NCBI RefSeq assembly: GCF_001562055.1
Contig: NZ_LLWE01000014.1
Span: 1-64,000, forward strand
Direction of reading: 5' to 3'
Origin: Polycladidibacter stylochi
GTDB lineage: Bacteria > Pseudomonadota > Alphaproteobacteria > Rhizobiales > Stappiaceae
Length of the DNA: 64,000 bases
The notes below the pieces were generated by a model. The model was not told the origin of the DNA and did no database searches. It was given only the letters and a program-made list of their open reading frames with translations. How positions within the stretch are numbered: position 1 is the first letter of the stretch; the number at the start of each line of letters is the position of its first letter. Shown here one piece after another: positions 8,131-16,527 of the stretch. A program made the position numbers and the translations under genes.

Positions 8131-8799
8131 TCAGCCACCTTGGCCGCGCCACGCTTCCAGTGGAATTACAAGCGGTGGTTTACCGTTATCGTCCGGCCAA
8201 TTATCGACAACATATTTTTTCCCTGTAGCTATTTCTTCAATAGCTGCAGATGCATGTGGATAGCGCAAGTCAAGAAAGAAGCCACGCGACACCGGTTCGA
8301 CAACACGGTGGTGAACGAACCAGCCTTGCTGGGTGGCGTATAGCAGAACCGAGGTGGTATTCGCAGTCTCATCAATACAATCCATTTGTCCACGCACACC
8401 GCCATTTTGCATATCGAGCCCGCCGCGATCATTTGCCGAACCGACTTTTGTGGCAACCAGGACTTCATGCCAAGCGATGAGTTTTTTGATGGCTGCCCGT
8501 TCTTGTTCCGGTGTTTTATCGCTTTGTCGCAATAAGGCGATGGCCTTTTTGTGTGCCGTTGGCGATAGGAATGTCTTGGTACGATATTTGCAACCATAGC
8601 CATGACAAATATAGATTTTATTTTTTACCGGTATCAGCCCCCCCATACGCTGATACCAGCTTGAAATGTTTTTTTGCTCTAGCGAGGCTCCATTGGCGCT
8701 TAAAACAGTTAAACAAATACCTAAAAAAGAAAGTGTAAGTAACTGCAATATAGTGGTTTTTCTTGCTGTTTGCGGCTTGTGATATAATTGAATAATCAT
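8131..8799 (-). CDS. Conserved exported protein with CHGYGC and MDCIDE motifs (papain/transglutaminase-like?)
   Basis: I recognise this as a widespread uncharacterised family, not a named gene. The N-terminus has an uncleaved or cleaved signal helix (residues 15-37, ILQLLTLSFLGICLTVLSANGA). Conserved-looking blocks are YICHGYGCKYRT (Cys65, Cys70), MDCIDETANT (Cys141), YPHASAAI (His182) and YVVDNWPDDNG (Asp199). A Cys, then His, then Asp in that order, near a Trp, is the layout of papain-like and transglutaminase-like enzymes, so thiol hydrolase or crosslinking activity in the periplasm is a reasonable inference. It is upstream of ssb on the same strand, but 164 bases away. Confidence 0.6.
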   Translation of the reverse strand: MIIQLYHKPQTARKTTILQLLTLSFLGICLTVLSANGASLEQKNISSWYQRMGGLIPVKNKIYICHGYGCKYRTKTFLSPTAHKKAIALLRQSDKTPEQERAAIKKLIAWHEVLVATKVGSANDRGGLDMQNGGVRGQMDCIDETANTTSVLLYATQQGWFVHHRVVEPVSRGFFLDLRYPHASAAIEEIATGKKYVVDNWPDDNGKPPLVIPLEAWRGQGG

Positions 8800-9001
8800 G
8801 ATATCTCTGGTTCAATAAATAAAGCTACTGCGTGTTTTCATGGTTAAAGGGCAATAACAGAATTGCAAGTGAGTGCCACCCACGTTAATCAGGGAGCAAA
8901 TATAAAGATAGGATCGAAACAATCCTTTAACGTAGCGCAGCCTAGCGCGTTAATTGAGTTTCGACATAACGCTGGGCGATAAGCTCACAACTGGATGTTT
9001 A

Positions 9002-10402
9002 ATGAAAAAGCAACGAGTTCAAATCATTGGCGGCGGCCTAGCCGGTAGCGAAGCAGCATGGCAACTAGCGCAGCGTGGTATTGAAGTGGTGCTGCATGAA
9101 ATGCGCCCACACCGTAAAACAGATGCCCATAAAAGCGACGGATTGGCCGAGCTGGTTTGCTCGAACTCTTTTCGTTCCGATGATGCAGAAAATAACGCGG
9201 TTGGCTTGCTGCATGCCGAGTTACGCCATGCAGGCTCTTTGATAATGCAGGCTGCCGATGCCAATCAGGTTCCTGCCGGCGGCGCTCTGGCCGTTGACCG
9301 TGACGGCTTTTCGGCTCATGTGCAAGCAGCCCTCGAAGCGCACGAACTCATTGAAATTCGCCGCGGCGAGATTACTGCGTTGCCAAGTAGTGAAGATGGC
9401 CCGGTGATTGTGGCTAGTGGCCCGCTAACATCACCTGCCCTTGGTGAAGCCATTCTTGAGGCAACCGGCGAAGACGCATTGGCATTTTTTGACGCAATTG
9501 CACCGATTATTCATCGCGAGTCGATTGATATGGACAAGGCGTGGTATCAATCACGCTATGACAAGGTTGGCCCCGGCGGCACTGGCAAAGACTACATCAA
9601 CTGCCCGCTAGACAAAGAGCAGTACGAGGCGTTTATTACAGCCTTGATTGAAGGCGATAAAACCGACTTTAAAGAATGGGAGAAAAACACCCCCTACTTT
9701 GACGGTTGCTTACCAATTGAGGTGATGGCGGAACGGGGCCGCGAGACCTTGCGACATGGCCCGATGAAGCCGATGGGGCTGACCAATGCCCATAAACCGG
9801 ATGAAAAAGCCTATGCGGTGGTGCAGCTGCGCCAAGATAACGCCTTGGGCACGCTTTATAATATGGTCGGTTTCCAGACCAAGCTGAAATACGGCGCTCA
9901 GACCGAGATTTTCAAAATGATCCCCGGTCTTGAGAATGCCCAGTTCGCACGGCTTGGCGGTTTGCACCGCAATACGTTTTTGAATTCGCCGCAGGTTTTG
10001 GATGGTCAGTTGCGCTTGAAGAAGCAGCCGCATTTGCGCTTTGCCGGTCAAATTACCGGTTGCGAGGGCTATGTGGAATCCACCGCGATTGGCGCAATGG
10101 TGGGTATTATGACCGCCTACGAGCTGAGCGGACGCAGCCTTGAAACACCACCTATGACGAGTGCTTGCGGCGCGCTCATCAACCACATTACCGGCGGGCA
10201 CTTGGCCGATGAAAATAATGGCGGGCCAAAATCATTCCAGCCCATGAACATCAACTTCGGCTTGCTGCCACCACTGGAAGAGCTGCCAAAGAGCGAGGAC
10301 GGCAAGCGCTTACGCGGCAAAGAGAAAACCCGCGCCAAGAAACGTGCCATGGCATTGCGCGGCCTGAACGACTTCAAAAGCTGGTTTGATGCTTTAAGCT
10401 AA
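9002..10402 (+). CDS. trmFO: Folate-dependent tRNA (uracil-54-C5) methyltransferase TrmFO
   Basis: TrmFO makes ribothymidine at position 54 of tRNA using methylenetetrahydrofolate and FAD, unlike the SAM enzyme TrmA. The FAD-binding site is seen at [20 protein letters not shown], followed by [49 protein letters not shown] and [16 protein letters not shown], all strong family blocks. I choose ATG 9002 ([12 protein letters not shown]); the frame stays open to a TTG at 8954, which would add 16 residues with no family support. The gene ends in a good terminator and is alone in its unit. Confidence 0.96.
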   Translation: MKKQRVQIIGGGLAGSEAAWQLAQRGIEVVLHEMRPHRKTDAHKSDGLAELVCSNSFRSDDAENNAVGLLHAELRHAGSLIMQAADANQVPAGGALAVDRDGFSAHVQAALEAHELIEIRRGEITALPSSEDGPVIVASGPLTSPALGEAILEATGEDALAFFDAIAPIIHRESIDMDKAWYQSRYDKVGPGGTGKDYINCPLDKEQYEAFITALIEGDKTDFKEWEKNTPYFDGCLPIEVMAERGRETLRHGPMKPMGLTNAHKPDEKAYAVVQLRQDNALGTLYNMVGFQTKLKYGAQTEIFKMIPGLENAQFARLGGLHRNTFLNSPQVLDGQLRLKKQPHLRFAGQITGCEGYVESTAIGAMVGIMTAYELSGRSLETPPMTSACGALINHITGGHLADENNGGPKSFQPMNINFGLLPPLEELPKSEDGKRLRGKEKTRAKKRAMALRGLNDFKSWFDALS

Positions 10403-10428
10403 CTCGCTAACCGTTTTTGGGTGCCCAG

Positions 10429-10459
10429 GCAACCGCCTGAGCACCCTTTCATCTACGCA
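10429..10459 (+). terminator. Terminator of trmFO
   Basis: Arms 10429-10440 and 10445-10456 pair as GGGTGC, one mismatch, CAGGC around a four-base AACC loop, followed by TTT. Confidence 0.75.
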
Positions 10460-10637
10460 ACTACTCGTATTTTGATTGTCTTCTAAATATCTTGGTTTTA
10501 ATCGAAGTTTTTTGTTCTTCTTATCATCCGGCAAACCGCATCTGAGTGTTCTACTTGAACCGCTTACTCTGCTCTGGAAGCATAGGCATGGCAGGTACAT
10601 CTCGTTATCTGCCAAGTTAGCTAGGGAAAGAGTAGTC

Positions 10638-10991
10638 ATGACCCCAAAAATACACAGAAGTTCCGCTGTTCTCTTAATGGCATTATTCTCTTTGGTTGTG
10701 CTGATTGCACCAACTGTATCCAGTAAGGCAAATGAATCTTTACCGCTTTCTGTGTTGAGCACAGAAGGTGAAAACACCGCTAACTATAGCGTGTTTGATG
10801 GTACCTTGGTTGATGGCAACCTAGTGATTGCAGGACTTGATATTTGCCGCGGCATTAACCCGAAAATCAAAGGCGCGTGCACATTCCCGACTGGTGATGT
10901 CGCCAATGATGTGACGTGCTGGACATGCTGCGCACAACATAACGGCTATAAGTGGAATGCCTACGACGCTGGCACTTATTGCAATAAATAA
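10638..10991 (+). CDS. Small secreted six-cysteine protein, unknown function
   Basis: I do not recognise it. From ATG 10638 (AGGGAAAGAG upstream) it encodes 117 residues: a signal peptide (about 1-31, VLLMALFSLVVLIAPTVSS) and then a compact domain whose cysteines all lie in the last 48 residues: Cys70, 81, 94, 97, 98 and 115, with a CWTCC cluster. Such packing suggests three disulfides in the periplasm or outside the cell, or a metal site. The open frame extends upstream to 10476, but that adds 54 unlikely residues before the signal peptide. It could be a small effector, an inhibitor or an envelope protein. Confidence 0.6.
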   Translation: MTPKIHRSSAVLLMALFSLVVLIAPTVSSKANESLPLSVLSTEGENTANYSVFDGTLVDGNLVIAGLDICRGINPKIKGACTFPTGDVANDVTCWTCCAQHNGYKWNAYDAGTYCNK

Positions 10992-10999
10992 ACATGGTG

Positions 11000-11030
11000 C
11001 CGACATTTCAATAATTTATTGGAATGTCGG
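11000..11030. terminator. Bidirectional hairpin between convergent genes
   Basis: A near-perfect 31-base inverted repeat (15-base arms, one G-U or A-C pair) begins CCGACATT and ends AATGTCGG. It is followed by CTCTATTTTA on the plus strand. It separates the six-cysteine gene from the phytoene-synthase-like gene. Confidence 0.75.
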
Positions 11031-11032
11031 CT

Positions 11033-11950
11033 CTATTTTAATGAAGCCCCGCGATACAGCAGGAGAAGCCGCCGGAGTTTACTAGGTTCGGCCTTCGGTA
11101 AAATCCTGTTTTCCCCAATAGAAAAAGGGGATCCTTTTTTCCAGTTTTTAAGCTGATGCTTAACCAGCCCTAACCCTGCAAAAACAGGATAAATTTGTTT
11201 TGGCGCAAGCCTTGCTGCCTCTCTGGCAAGAGCATCATGCTTTGTTATAATCCCGATCATTACTTGCAAAAGTGCATCCACTTGCGGAGAAAACCTATTG
11301 GCAAACAATTCCGATTGGTTAACTTGATGCTGTTGCAGCAGGCTTTGCGGGATAAAAAGCTGCGATCGACTATTGGTATATGGCAGTGCTTTAAGCAATC
11401 CGCATCCAGCATATGCCACACCGGCATGACCACAAAGATCGGCAAGCGCCGGTGCGTCCTCAAGTGATAACCTTGATGATTTTAGAGCAATCATGGCAGC
11501 GAGCTGGAAAAGATGCGAACAGGTTTCGCCACAATACCCTTCAAAGCTAGCCAGATCGGGCATGGGATCGTTGTATAAGTCAAATCGCCGGGCCTCGATG
11601 AGGTTTAACAGGGGCTCCAGCGGCAAGCGATAGTCGGCAATGGTTGTTAAAAGGGCCGCTGCGACGGGGTTTGCAGTAACGTCGCCATGGCCACTTCCTT
11701 GCAAGGCATCCACCCACCATTGCAAACGGATCTCTCCGGGCATCGGTTCTTGTACGAATGAGCGAATGCGCGCAATTTCACAGTTAAAAGCATAAAGGGC
11801 AAATAATGGCGGCTGCATGGCTTGCGGTGCCATAAGAGTAGCTGCATAGCGATCCCAATCGTGTTGTTTTAACAGATCGGCGCAGTAACGGGTTGCCTCT
11901 TCCATGGGAGAGCCTGCCTTTAGTTGTCTTTGAAAATTGGCTTTATTCAA
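11033..11950 (-). CDS. Squalene/phytoene synthase-like protein, NDUFAF6-type (non-catalytic)
   Basis: The fold belongs to the squalene/phytoene synthase family (YAFNCEIARIRSFV, EIRLQWWVDAL, GYCGETCSHLF, AGVAYAGCGLLKAL, LFIPQSLL). The two aspartate-rich DxxxD metal motifs that bind diphosphate are absent: the first site reads NCEIARIRS and the second AGCGLLKALPY. It is therefore unlikely to be a prenyl synthase. Human NDUFAF6, a mitochondrial complex I assembly factor, has the same fold and also lacks these motifs. The gene overlaps by eight bases the Mth938-like gene (NDUFAF3 family), which supports a joint assembly role. The function here is inference from family and neighbour. Confidence 0.82.
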   Translation of the reverse strand: MNKANFQRQLKAGSPMEEATRYCADLLKQHDWDRYAATLMAPQAMQPPLFALYAFNCEIARIRSFVQEPMPGEIRLQWWVDALQGSGHGDVTANPVAAALLTTIADYRLPLEPLLNLIEARRFDLYNDPMPDLASFEGYCGETCSHLFQLAAMIALKSSRLSLEDAPALADLCGHAGVAYAGCGLLKALPYTNSRSQLFIPQSLLQQHQVNQSELFANRFSPQVDALLQVMIGIITKHDALAREAARLAPKQIYPVFAGLGLVKHQLKNWKKGSPFSIGENRILPKAEPSKLRRLLLLYRGASLK

Positions 11951-12341
11951 CTGCTATAAACGCGGCAGCAATAGCGCGTTTTTCAGCGAGCAGCACATTA
12001 TAGGTACGTACGGCCGCCCCGGTAGACATGCTATCGACCATAATGCCATGCTGGCGAAATTTTGCTTTTCGCTCTTCTGGAAATGGCAGCAAATGGGGCC
12101 CTGACCCGATAAGTAAGACTTCTATTTGCGGGGCATCTATGAACACCCTATCGAAGTCTTTGGCTGTTATGTCGCTAAAGCGCTTCGGATCCCAGCCATG
12201 CAATCCACTAGGAAGACATAGAAGCGAGCCGCGATGAGACATACCGGCAAAACGAAAGCCATTGTCGCCATAGGCGTCTATTTGCACCTGCTCGGGCAAA
12301 TGGGCATCAAAACGTATTTCCGGTTTACCGCGACCCGCCAT
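11943..12341 (-). CDS. Mth938-like (DUF498) protein, NDUFAF3 homologue
   Basis: A 132-residue single-domain protein. GNGFRFAGMSHRGSLLCLPSGLHGW, VLLIGSGPHLLPFPEERKAKF, GIMVDSMSTGAAVRTYNVLLAEKR and AAAFIAVE match the Mth938/DUF498 fold. The human member NDUFAF3 helps assemble respiratory complex I. It sits between secF (11 bases away) and the NDUFAF6-type gene, which it overlaps, so all are probably co-transcribed with secDF. Why a complex I factor follows the Sec genes is not known from sequence; coupling to membrane insertion of subunits is a guess. Confidence 0.88.
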   Translation of the reverse strand: MAGRGKPEIRFDAHLPEQVQIDAYGDNGFRFAGMSHRGSLLCLPSGLHGWDPKRFSDITAKDFDRVFIDAPQIEVLLIGSGPHLLPFPEERKAKFRQHGIMVDSMSTGAAVRTYNVLLAEKRAIAAAFIAVE

Positions 12342-12352
12342 ATTATTTATTC

Positions 12353-13288
12353 CTAAGCCTTTTTAGGTTCATCATCACGATTACTGTTGAATACGCTGGT
12401 TCGCAAACCCAACAGTATCAACAGGGGTGCAGCCAAGAAAATGGAGGAATAAGTCCCCACCACAACACCAACAATCATGGCCAAAACGAAAGACTGAATA
12501 ACCTCGCCACCAAAGAAGTACAAGGCAAGCAACGCTAGAAGGGTTGTTGCTGATGTCATGGTCGTACGAGACAGGGTTTCGTTTATGGATAAATCCAAAA
12601 GCTCTTCCAGCTGCATTTTCTTATATCGACGCAGGTTTTCGCGTATACGATCATAAACCACAACGGTATCGTTGAGCGAGTACCCGATAATCGTCAAAAC
12701 CGCTGCAATGCTCGACAATGAAAAGTCCAGTTGAAACAGCGAGAAAAATCCGATGGTAAACACGATATCGTTAAATGTGGTAATGATCGCACCGGCAGCA
12801 AACTGCCACTCGAAACGAAACCAGATATAAAACAATATCATCACCAGCGATATGGCAACGGCAAGAAAGCCTTTTGTTGCCAGCTCACCGGAGACGCGCG
12901 GGCCAACAACTTCTGTGCGGCGGAACTCGTAGTTTTGGCCAAGTGCTTCACGCACTTTACTTACAACCACTTGCGAGGATTGTTCGTGTCCTTCTTGGCT
13001 TTCAATTCGGATCAGAACTTCTTCCGGTTCGCCGAATTCCTGCACCTGCACATCGCCCAGCTTCAACCCGCTTAAGGTTGTCCGCACTTGCGCAAGGTTA
13101 GCTGGCCCTTGCATAGAACGCAATTCAAGCAGCGTGCCGCCTTTAAAGTCGATACCAAAATTGAGACCAACCATAAAGAACAGGGCAAGCGAAGCAATCG
13201 CAACAGCGCCTGAGAGTGGAAAAGAAATTTTCCGCCAGCGCATAAACTGGATTTTGGTGACTTCTGGTACCAATCTTAACAGTTTCAT
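12353..13288 (-). CDS. secF: Protein translocase subunit SecF
   Basis: SecF joins SecD to use the proton-motive force to pull proteins through SecYEG. Seen are the first membrane helix followed by GLNFGIDFKGGTLLELR, a periplasmic domain of about 100 residues, and five more helices carrying GYSLNDTVVVYDRIRENLR, the RND-type signature. The length of 311 residues is normal. secD lies 15 bases upstream and yajC before it, the standard yajC-secD-secF unit. Confidence 0.97.
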   Translation of the reverse strand: MKLLRLVPEVTKIQFMRWRKISFPLSGAVAIASLALFFMVGLNFGIDFKGGTLLELRSMQGPANLAQVRTTLSGLKLGDVQVQEFGEPEEVLIRIESQEGHEQSSQVVVSKVREALGQNYEFRRTEVVGPRVSGELATKGFLAVAISLVMILFYIWFRFEWQFAAGAIITTFNDIVFTIGFFSLFQLDFSLSSIAAVLTIIGYSLNDTVVVYDRIRENLRRYKKMQLEELLDLSINETLSRTTMTSATTLLALLALYFFGGEVIQSFVLAMIVGVVVGTYSSIFLAAPLLILLGLRTSVFNSNRDDEPKKA

Positions 13289-13303
13289 ATGTATTTACTC
13301 CAC

Positions 13304-14905
13304 TTAGATTGGCAGTTTGGATGGACGACGTCTGCGAACCCAGATGGAAATCAACAGGCGTGAAACCGTAAACGCAGAGAACACTGTGGTAAACAAACCC
13401 ACCATAAGTGTGACCGCAAATCCTTTTACCGGGCCTGAGCCAATGGCAAACAGAACAACTGCGGCAATCAAGGTGGTGATGTTAGCATCCAAAATGGTGC
13501 CAAGCGCACGTTGATAACCGGCGTCTATTGCGCCAATTGCCGAGCGGCCCGAGCGGGCTTCTTCACGAATACGTTCAAAAATCAGCACGTTGGCATCTAC
13601 CGCCATACCAACTGTCAACACAATACCGGCAATACCAGGTAGTGTAAGCGTAGCTTGCAATGTGGTCAGGACACCGAACAATAGCAGGATGTTAACGGCC
13701 AGCGCCGTGTTGGCAATGGCACCAAAGCTACCGTAGGCAAGGACCATGAAGAGGATAACCAGCAGTCCGCCCAAGAGCGAAGCAATCTTACCCGATTCAA
13801 TAGAGTCTTGGCCAAGACCCGGCCCTACGGAACGCTCTTCCATCACATTCAACTTGGCAGGCAGTGCACCGGCACGCAGCAGAACAGCAAGGTTATTGGC
13901 AGATTCTAGCGTAAAGTTACCGGAAATTTGCCCAGAACCACCAGTAATCAGCTCACTGATCACCGGCGCAGAAATTACCGTGTTATCAAGCACGATGGCA
14001 AATGGCCGTCCGGTATTCTTGCGGGTGACATTGGCAAAGGTACGTGCACCCGATGTGTTGAAGCGGAAGTTCACCACCGGTTCATTGGTGCGCTGATCAA
14101 AAGAAGCCTGTGCATCTTGCAGCTCTTCACCGCCGAGTAAGGCCGTTTCTTCCACCACATAAACTGTTTGACCATCGACATCAGGTACAAGCATGGTGCC
14201 AGCAGGTGCGCGTGCAGTTTTGGCCTGTGCCGAACTCATTTGATCGTCTACCAAGTGGAATGTCATCTGAGCGGTTTGACCGATAACATTTTTCAGCCGC
14301 TGTGGATCACTTTCCCCGGGTGCTTCCACAAGAATACGGTCGGCCCCTTGCTGCTGAATGCTGGGTTCAGTCGTGCCCAGTTCATCCACGCGTCGGCGGA
14401 TCACTTCGATTGATTGCGCAACAACGCCTTTCAAACGTTGCTCAAGCCCTTCATCAGTAAACGTCAGGCGTAACAAGCCTTCTTTTTCTGTTAAGGCAAA
14501 CTCGTTAACAGGGGTGCCGCCAAAGCCGCCAGATAGCGGATTAACCAGCCCTTGCAGTCGTTTTTGTGCTTCCTCAATACGCGCCGCATCGCGGATGCGA
14601 ACTTGAACACCGTCGCCATGAACTCCAAGGCCGGTATAGCCAATGCGCGGTTTTTCACGCAGCGCACTACGTACCGATCCCACCAACTGGCGGTATTGCT
14701 GTGTCTTATAATCTTCACGATCCACTTCATAGAGCAAGTATGCCCCGCCTTGTAGATCAAGACCAAGTACGACCTGGTTTTGTGGAAGAAAATCCGGCCA
14801 GCTTTTCAGCGTCGCAGAGGAAAAGAAATTGGGAAGTGTTGCCAATAGGCCGCCAACAACGACCATTGCAATGGTGACAATCTTCCAACGCGAAAAATAT
14901 AGCAT
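13304..14905 (-). CDS. secD: Protein translocase subunit SecD
   Basis: SecD is the larger RND-type subunit assisting late steps of export. Markers are one N-terminal helix, GLDLQGGAYLLYEVD, the head region (VEAPGESDPQRLKNVIGQTAQMTF), GRPFAIVLDNTVISAPVI, and a C-terminal five-helix bundle with GIVLTVGMAVDANVLIFERIREE. At 533 residues it is a usual alphaproteobacterial length. Confidence 0.97.
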   Translation of the reverse strand: MLYFSRWKIVTIAMVVVGGLLATLPNFFSSATLKSWPDFLPQNQVVLGLDLQGGAYLLYEVDREDYKTQQYRQLVGSVRSALREKPRIGYTGLGVHGDGVQVRIRDAARIEEAQKRLQGLVNPLSGGFGGTPVNEFALTEKEGLLRLTFTDEGLEQRLKGVVAQSIEVIRRRVDELGTTEPSIQQQGADRILVEAPGESDPQRLKNVIGQTAQMTFHLVDDQMSSAQAKTARAPAGTMLVPDVDGQTVYVVEETALLGGEELQDAQASFDQRTNEPVVNFRFNTSGARTFANVTRKNTGRPFAIVLDNTVISAPVISELITGGSGQISGNFTLESANNLAVLLRAGALPAKLNVMEERSVGPGLGQDSIESGKIASLLGGLLVILFMVLAYGSFGAIANTALAVNILLLFGVLTTLQATLTLPGIAGIVLTVGMAVDANVLIFERIREEARSGRSAIGAIDAGYQRALGTILDANITTLIAAVVLFAIGSGPVKGFAVTLMVGLFTTVFSAFTVSRLLISIWVRRRRPSKLPI

Positions 14906-14983
14906 AACGGAAAATCCGGAACTGGCCAGACCGCCCTGCCCGAAATCGGTTAGCGATCTGGTGATATGACATCAGGAAACGGT

Positions 14984-15316
14984 TTATTCACCGTCTTTTG
15001 CAGGCTCACCTTTGGCGCGTACTTCCTGAATCATCGGCCGGGCGATACGTGCACGCACGCCATCTGCAATTTCGACCTGGACTTCATGATCGTCAACGAC
15101 CTTGGTAACTTTTGCAATCAAGCCACCATTCGTGACGATTGTATCACCACGACGCACATTGGTGATCATTTCCTGATGCGCTTTTTGACGCTGGCGTTGC
15201 GGACGGATGATCAGGAAGTACATGATGACGAAAATCAGTACAAATGGTACCAAAGACATGAACATGTCTGGTGTACCACCAGCAGCGGCCTGAGCATAGG
15301 CAGGTGTTACAAACAT
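14984..15316 (-). CDS. yajC: Sec translocase accessory subunit YajC
   Basis: YajC is a small single-helix protein bound to SecDF. ATG 15316 (MFVTPAYAQA) is preceded by AAGGAGAAACGT, so the longer frame to 15349 is rejected. The membrane helix is at about residues 20-38 (LVPFVLIFVIMYFLIIRPQ), with the typical RPQRQRQKAHQEMI and GDTIVTNGGLIAKV. 110 residues. It leads the yajC-secD-secF run and is divergent from the DUF815 ATPase, a common order in this group. Confidence 0.95.
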   Translation of the reverse strand: MFVTPAYAQAAAGGTPDMFMSLVPFVLIFVIMYFLIIRPQRQRQKAHQEMITNVRRGDTIVTNGGLIAKVTKVVDDHEVQVEIADGVRARIARPMIQEVRAKGEPAKDGE

Positions 15317-15598
15317 ACGTTTCTCCTTGAGTGCCAAGCACCTTGACACTTTTTTAGTATAGAGATGAGGATATGGTCCTTATCTCAACGAAATAAAAGG
15401 TTTGTAAGGACATTACAAGTCAAGAACCGCTTTTCAAGCTGCTATGGGCATTCGTTTGTTATCATTTGCGGCTTTAGCTGGCACTTGGAAAAGCCCCTAT
15501 AAGTCTTGGTTGTTGTTTTATAAGCCAATAAAAAGCGATAAAACTGTTTTTAAAGATAAACAATAAATAGAAATTGAACTTCCAGGATTGAGTGGAGC

Positions 15599-16495
15599 AT
15601 GAACGTGCATAACAACGACACTCTGGCGGCATTAAATGCAATTGAAGCCAGAATTGGACAGTTAACCGATATTGTGGCGCGCTTAACGCCTCAATTGCCC
15701 CTAGAAACCAACTGGGCGGCGAGTGACGCCTTCACCTTTGATGCTGATCTTAAGCAGGCGCTACCAATCCGAAAGGTCAACCGTGTTGATTTAAATGTGT
15801 TATGCGCCATAGACTATAATAAACAACAACTATTGGATAACACATTGCGCTTTGCCAATGGTTATGCGGCCAACAATGCCCTTTTATGGGGGGCAAAAGG
15901 CATGGGGAAATCCTCGCTTGTGAAAGCTGTACATGCGCATGTTAATAGAATCACAACAGAAGAAAACAACAAATACCCTTTAAAACTCGTTGAAATTCAC
16001 CGAGAAGACATTAGTGCACTACCCTATTTGCTTTCCTTGATACGCCAGAGCGACCAACGTTTCATCGTTTATTGTGATGACTTATCATTTGATGATGGCG
16101 ATAGCACCTACAAGAGCTTAAAAAGTGCCTTGGATGGCGGGCTAGAGGGGCGACCGGAAAACACACTATTTTACGCCAGCTCAAACCGCCGCCATTTGTT
16201 GCCGCGCCAAATGATGGAGAATGAGCGCTCAACGGCAATAAATCCGGCTGATTCTGTGAATGAAAAGCTGTCTCTTGCTGATAGGTTTGGCTTGTGGCTC
16301 GGTTTTCATAACTGCACGCAGGATGAATACCTTGATATTATCAAGTCCTATCTCGATTTTTATGGGTTTAAGATCCGCATTGAGGATGTGCGGCAAGAAG
16401 CTCTGGCATGGGCAACAACCCGCGGCGCCCGTTCAGGTCGTGTGGCCTACCAATTCCTTCAGGATTTGGCAGGACGACACAAACGATCACTGTAA
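15599..16495 (+). CDS. AAA-type ATP-binding protein (DUF815)
   Basis: An uncharacterised but conserved ATPase family. Walker A is GAKGMGKS at residues 98-105, Walker B is IVYCDDLSF at about 157-165, and YASSNRRHLLPR with ERSTAINPADSVNEKLSLADRFGLWL is typical of DUF815. Residues 1-80 form a helical lead. There is no signal peptide. It is divergent from yajC and convergent with the NlpD-like gene, 32 bases from its stop. The molecular role is unknown. Confidence 0.9.
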   Translation: MNVHNNDTLAALNAIEARIGQLTDIVARLTPQLPLETNWAASDAFTFDADLKQALPIRKVNRVDLNVLCAIDYNKQQLLDNTLRFANGYAANNALLWGAKGMGKSSLVKAVHAHVNRITTEENNKYPLKLVEIHREDISALPYLLSLIRQSDQRFIVYCDDLSFDDGDSTYKSLKSALDGGLEGRPENTLFYASSNRRHLLPRQMMENERSTAINPADSVNEKLSLADRFGLWLGFHNCTQDEYLDIIKSYLDFYGFKIRIEDVRQEALAWATTRGARSGRVAYQFLQDLAGRHKRSL

Positions 16496-16527
16496 ACTAC
16501 CAGGGCGTATATAAAGAACGCAATCGA

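Noticed and set aside
8954-9001. Longer TrmFO starting at TTG 8954
   Set aside because: The extra 16 residues precede the conserved MKK-FAD motif start and have no family support.
9710-10201. 163-codon minus-strand frame opposite trmFO
   Set aside because: Fully inside trmFO, no ribosome-binding site, no family match.
10476-10637. Longer start for the six-cysteine protein
   Set aside because: It would place 54 residues before a clear signal peptide; ATG 10638 has a good ribosome-binding site.
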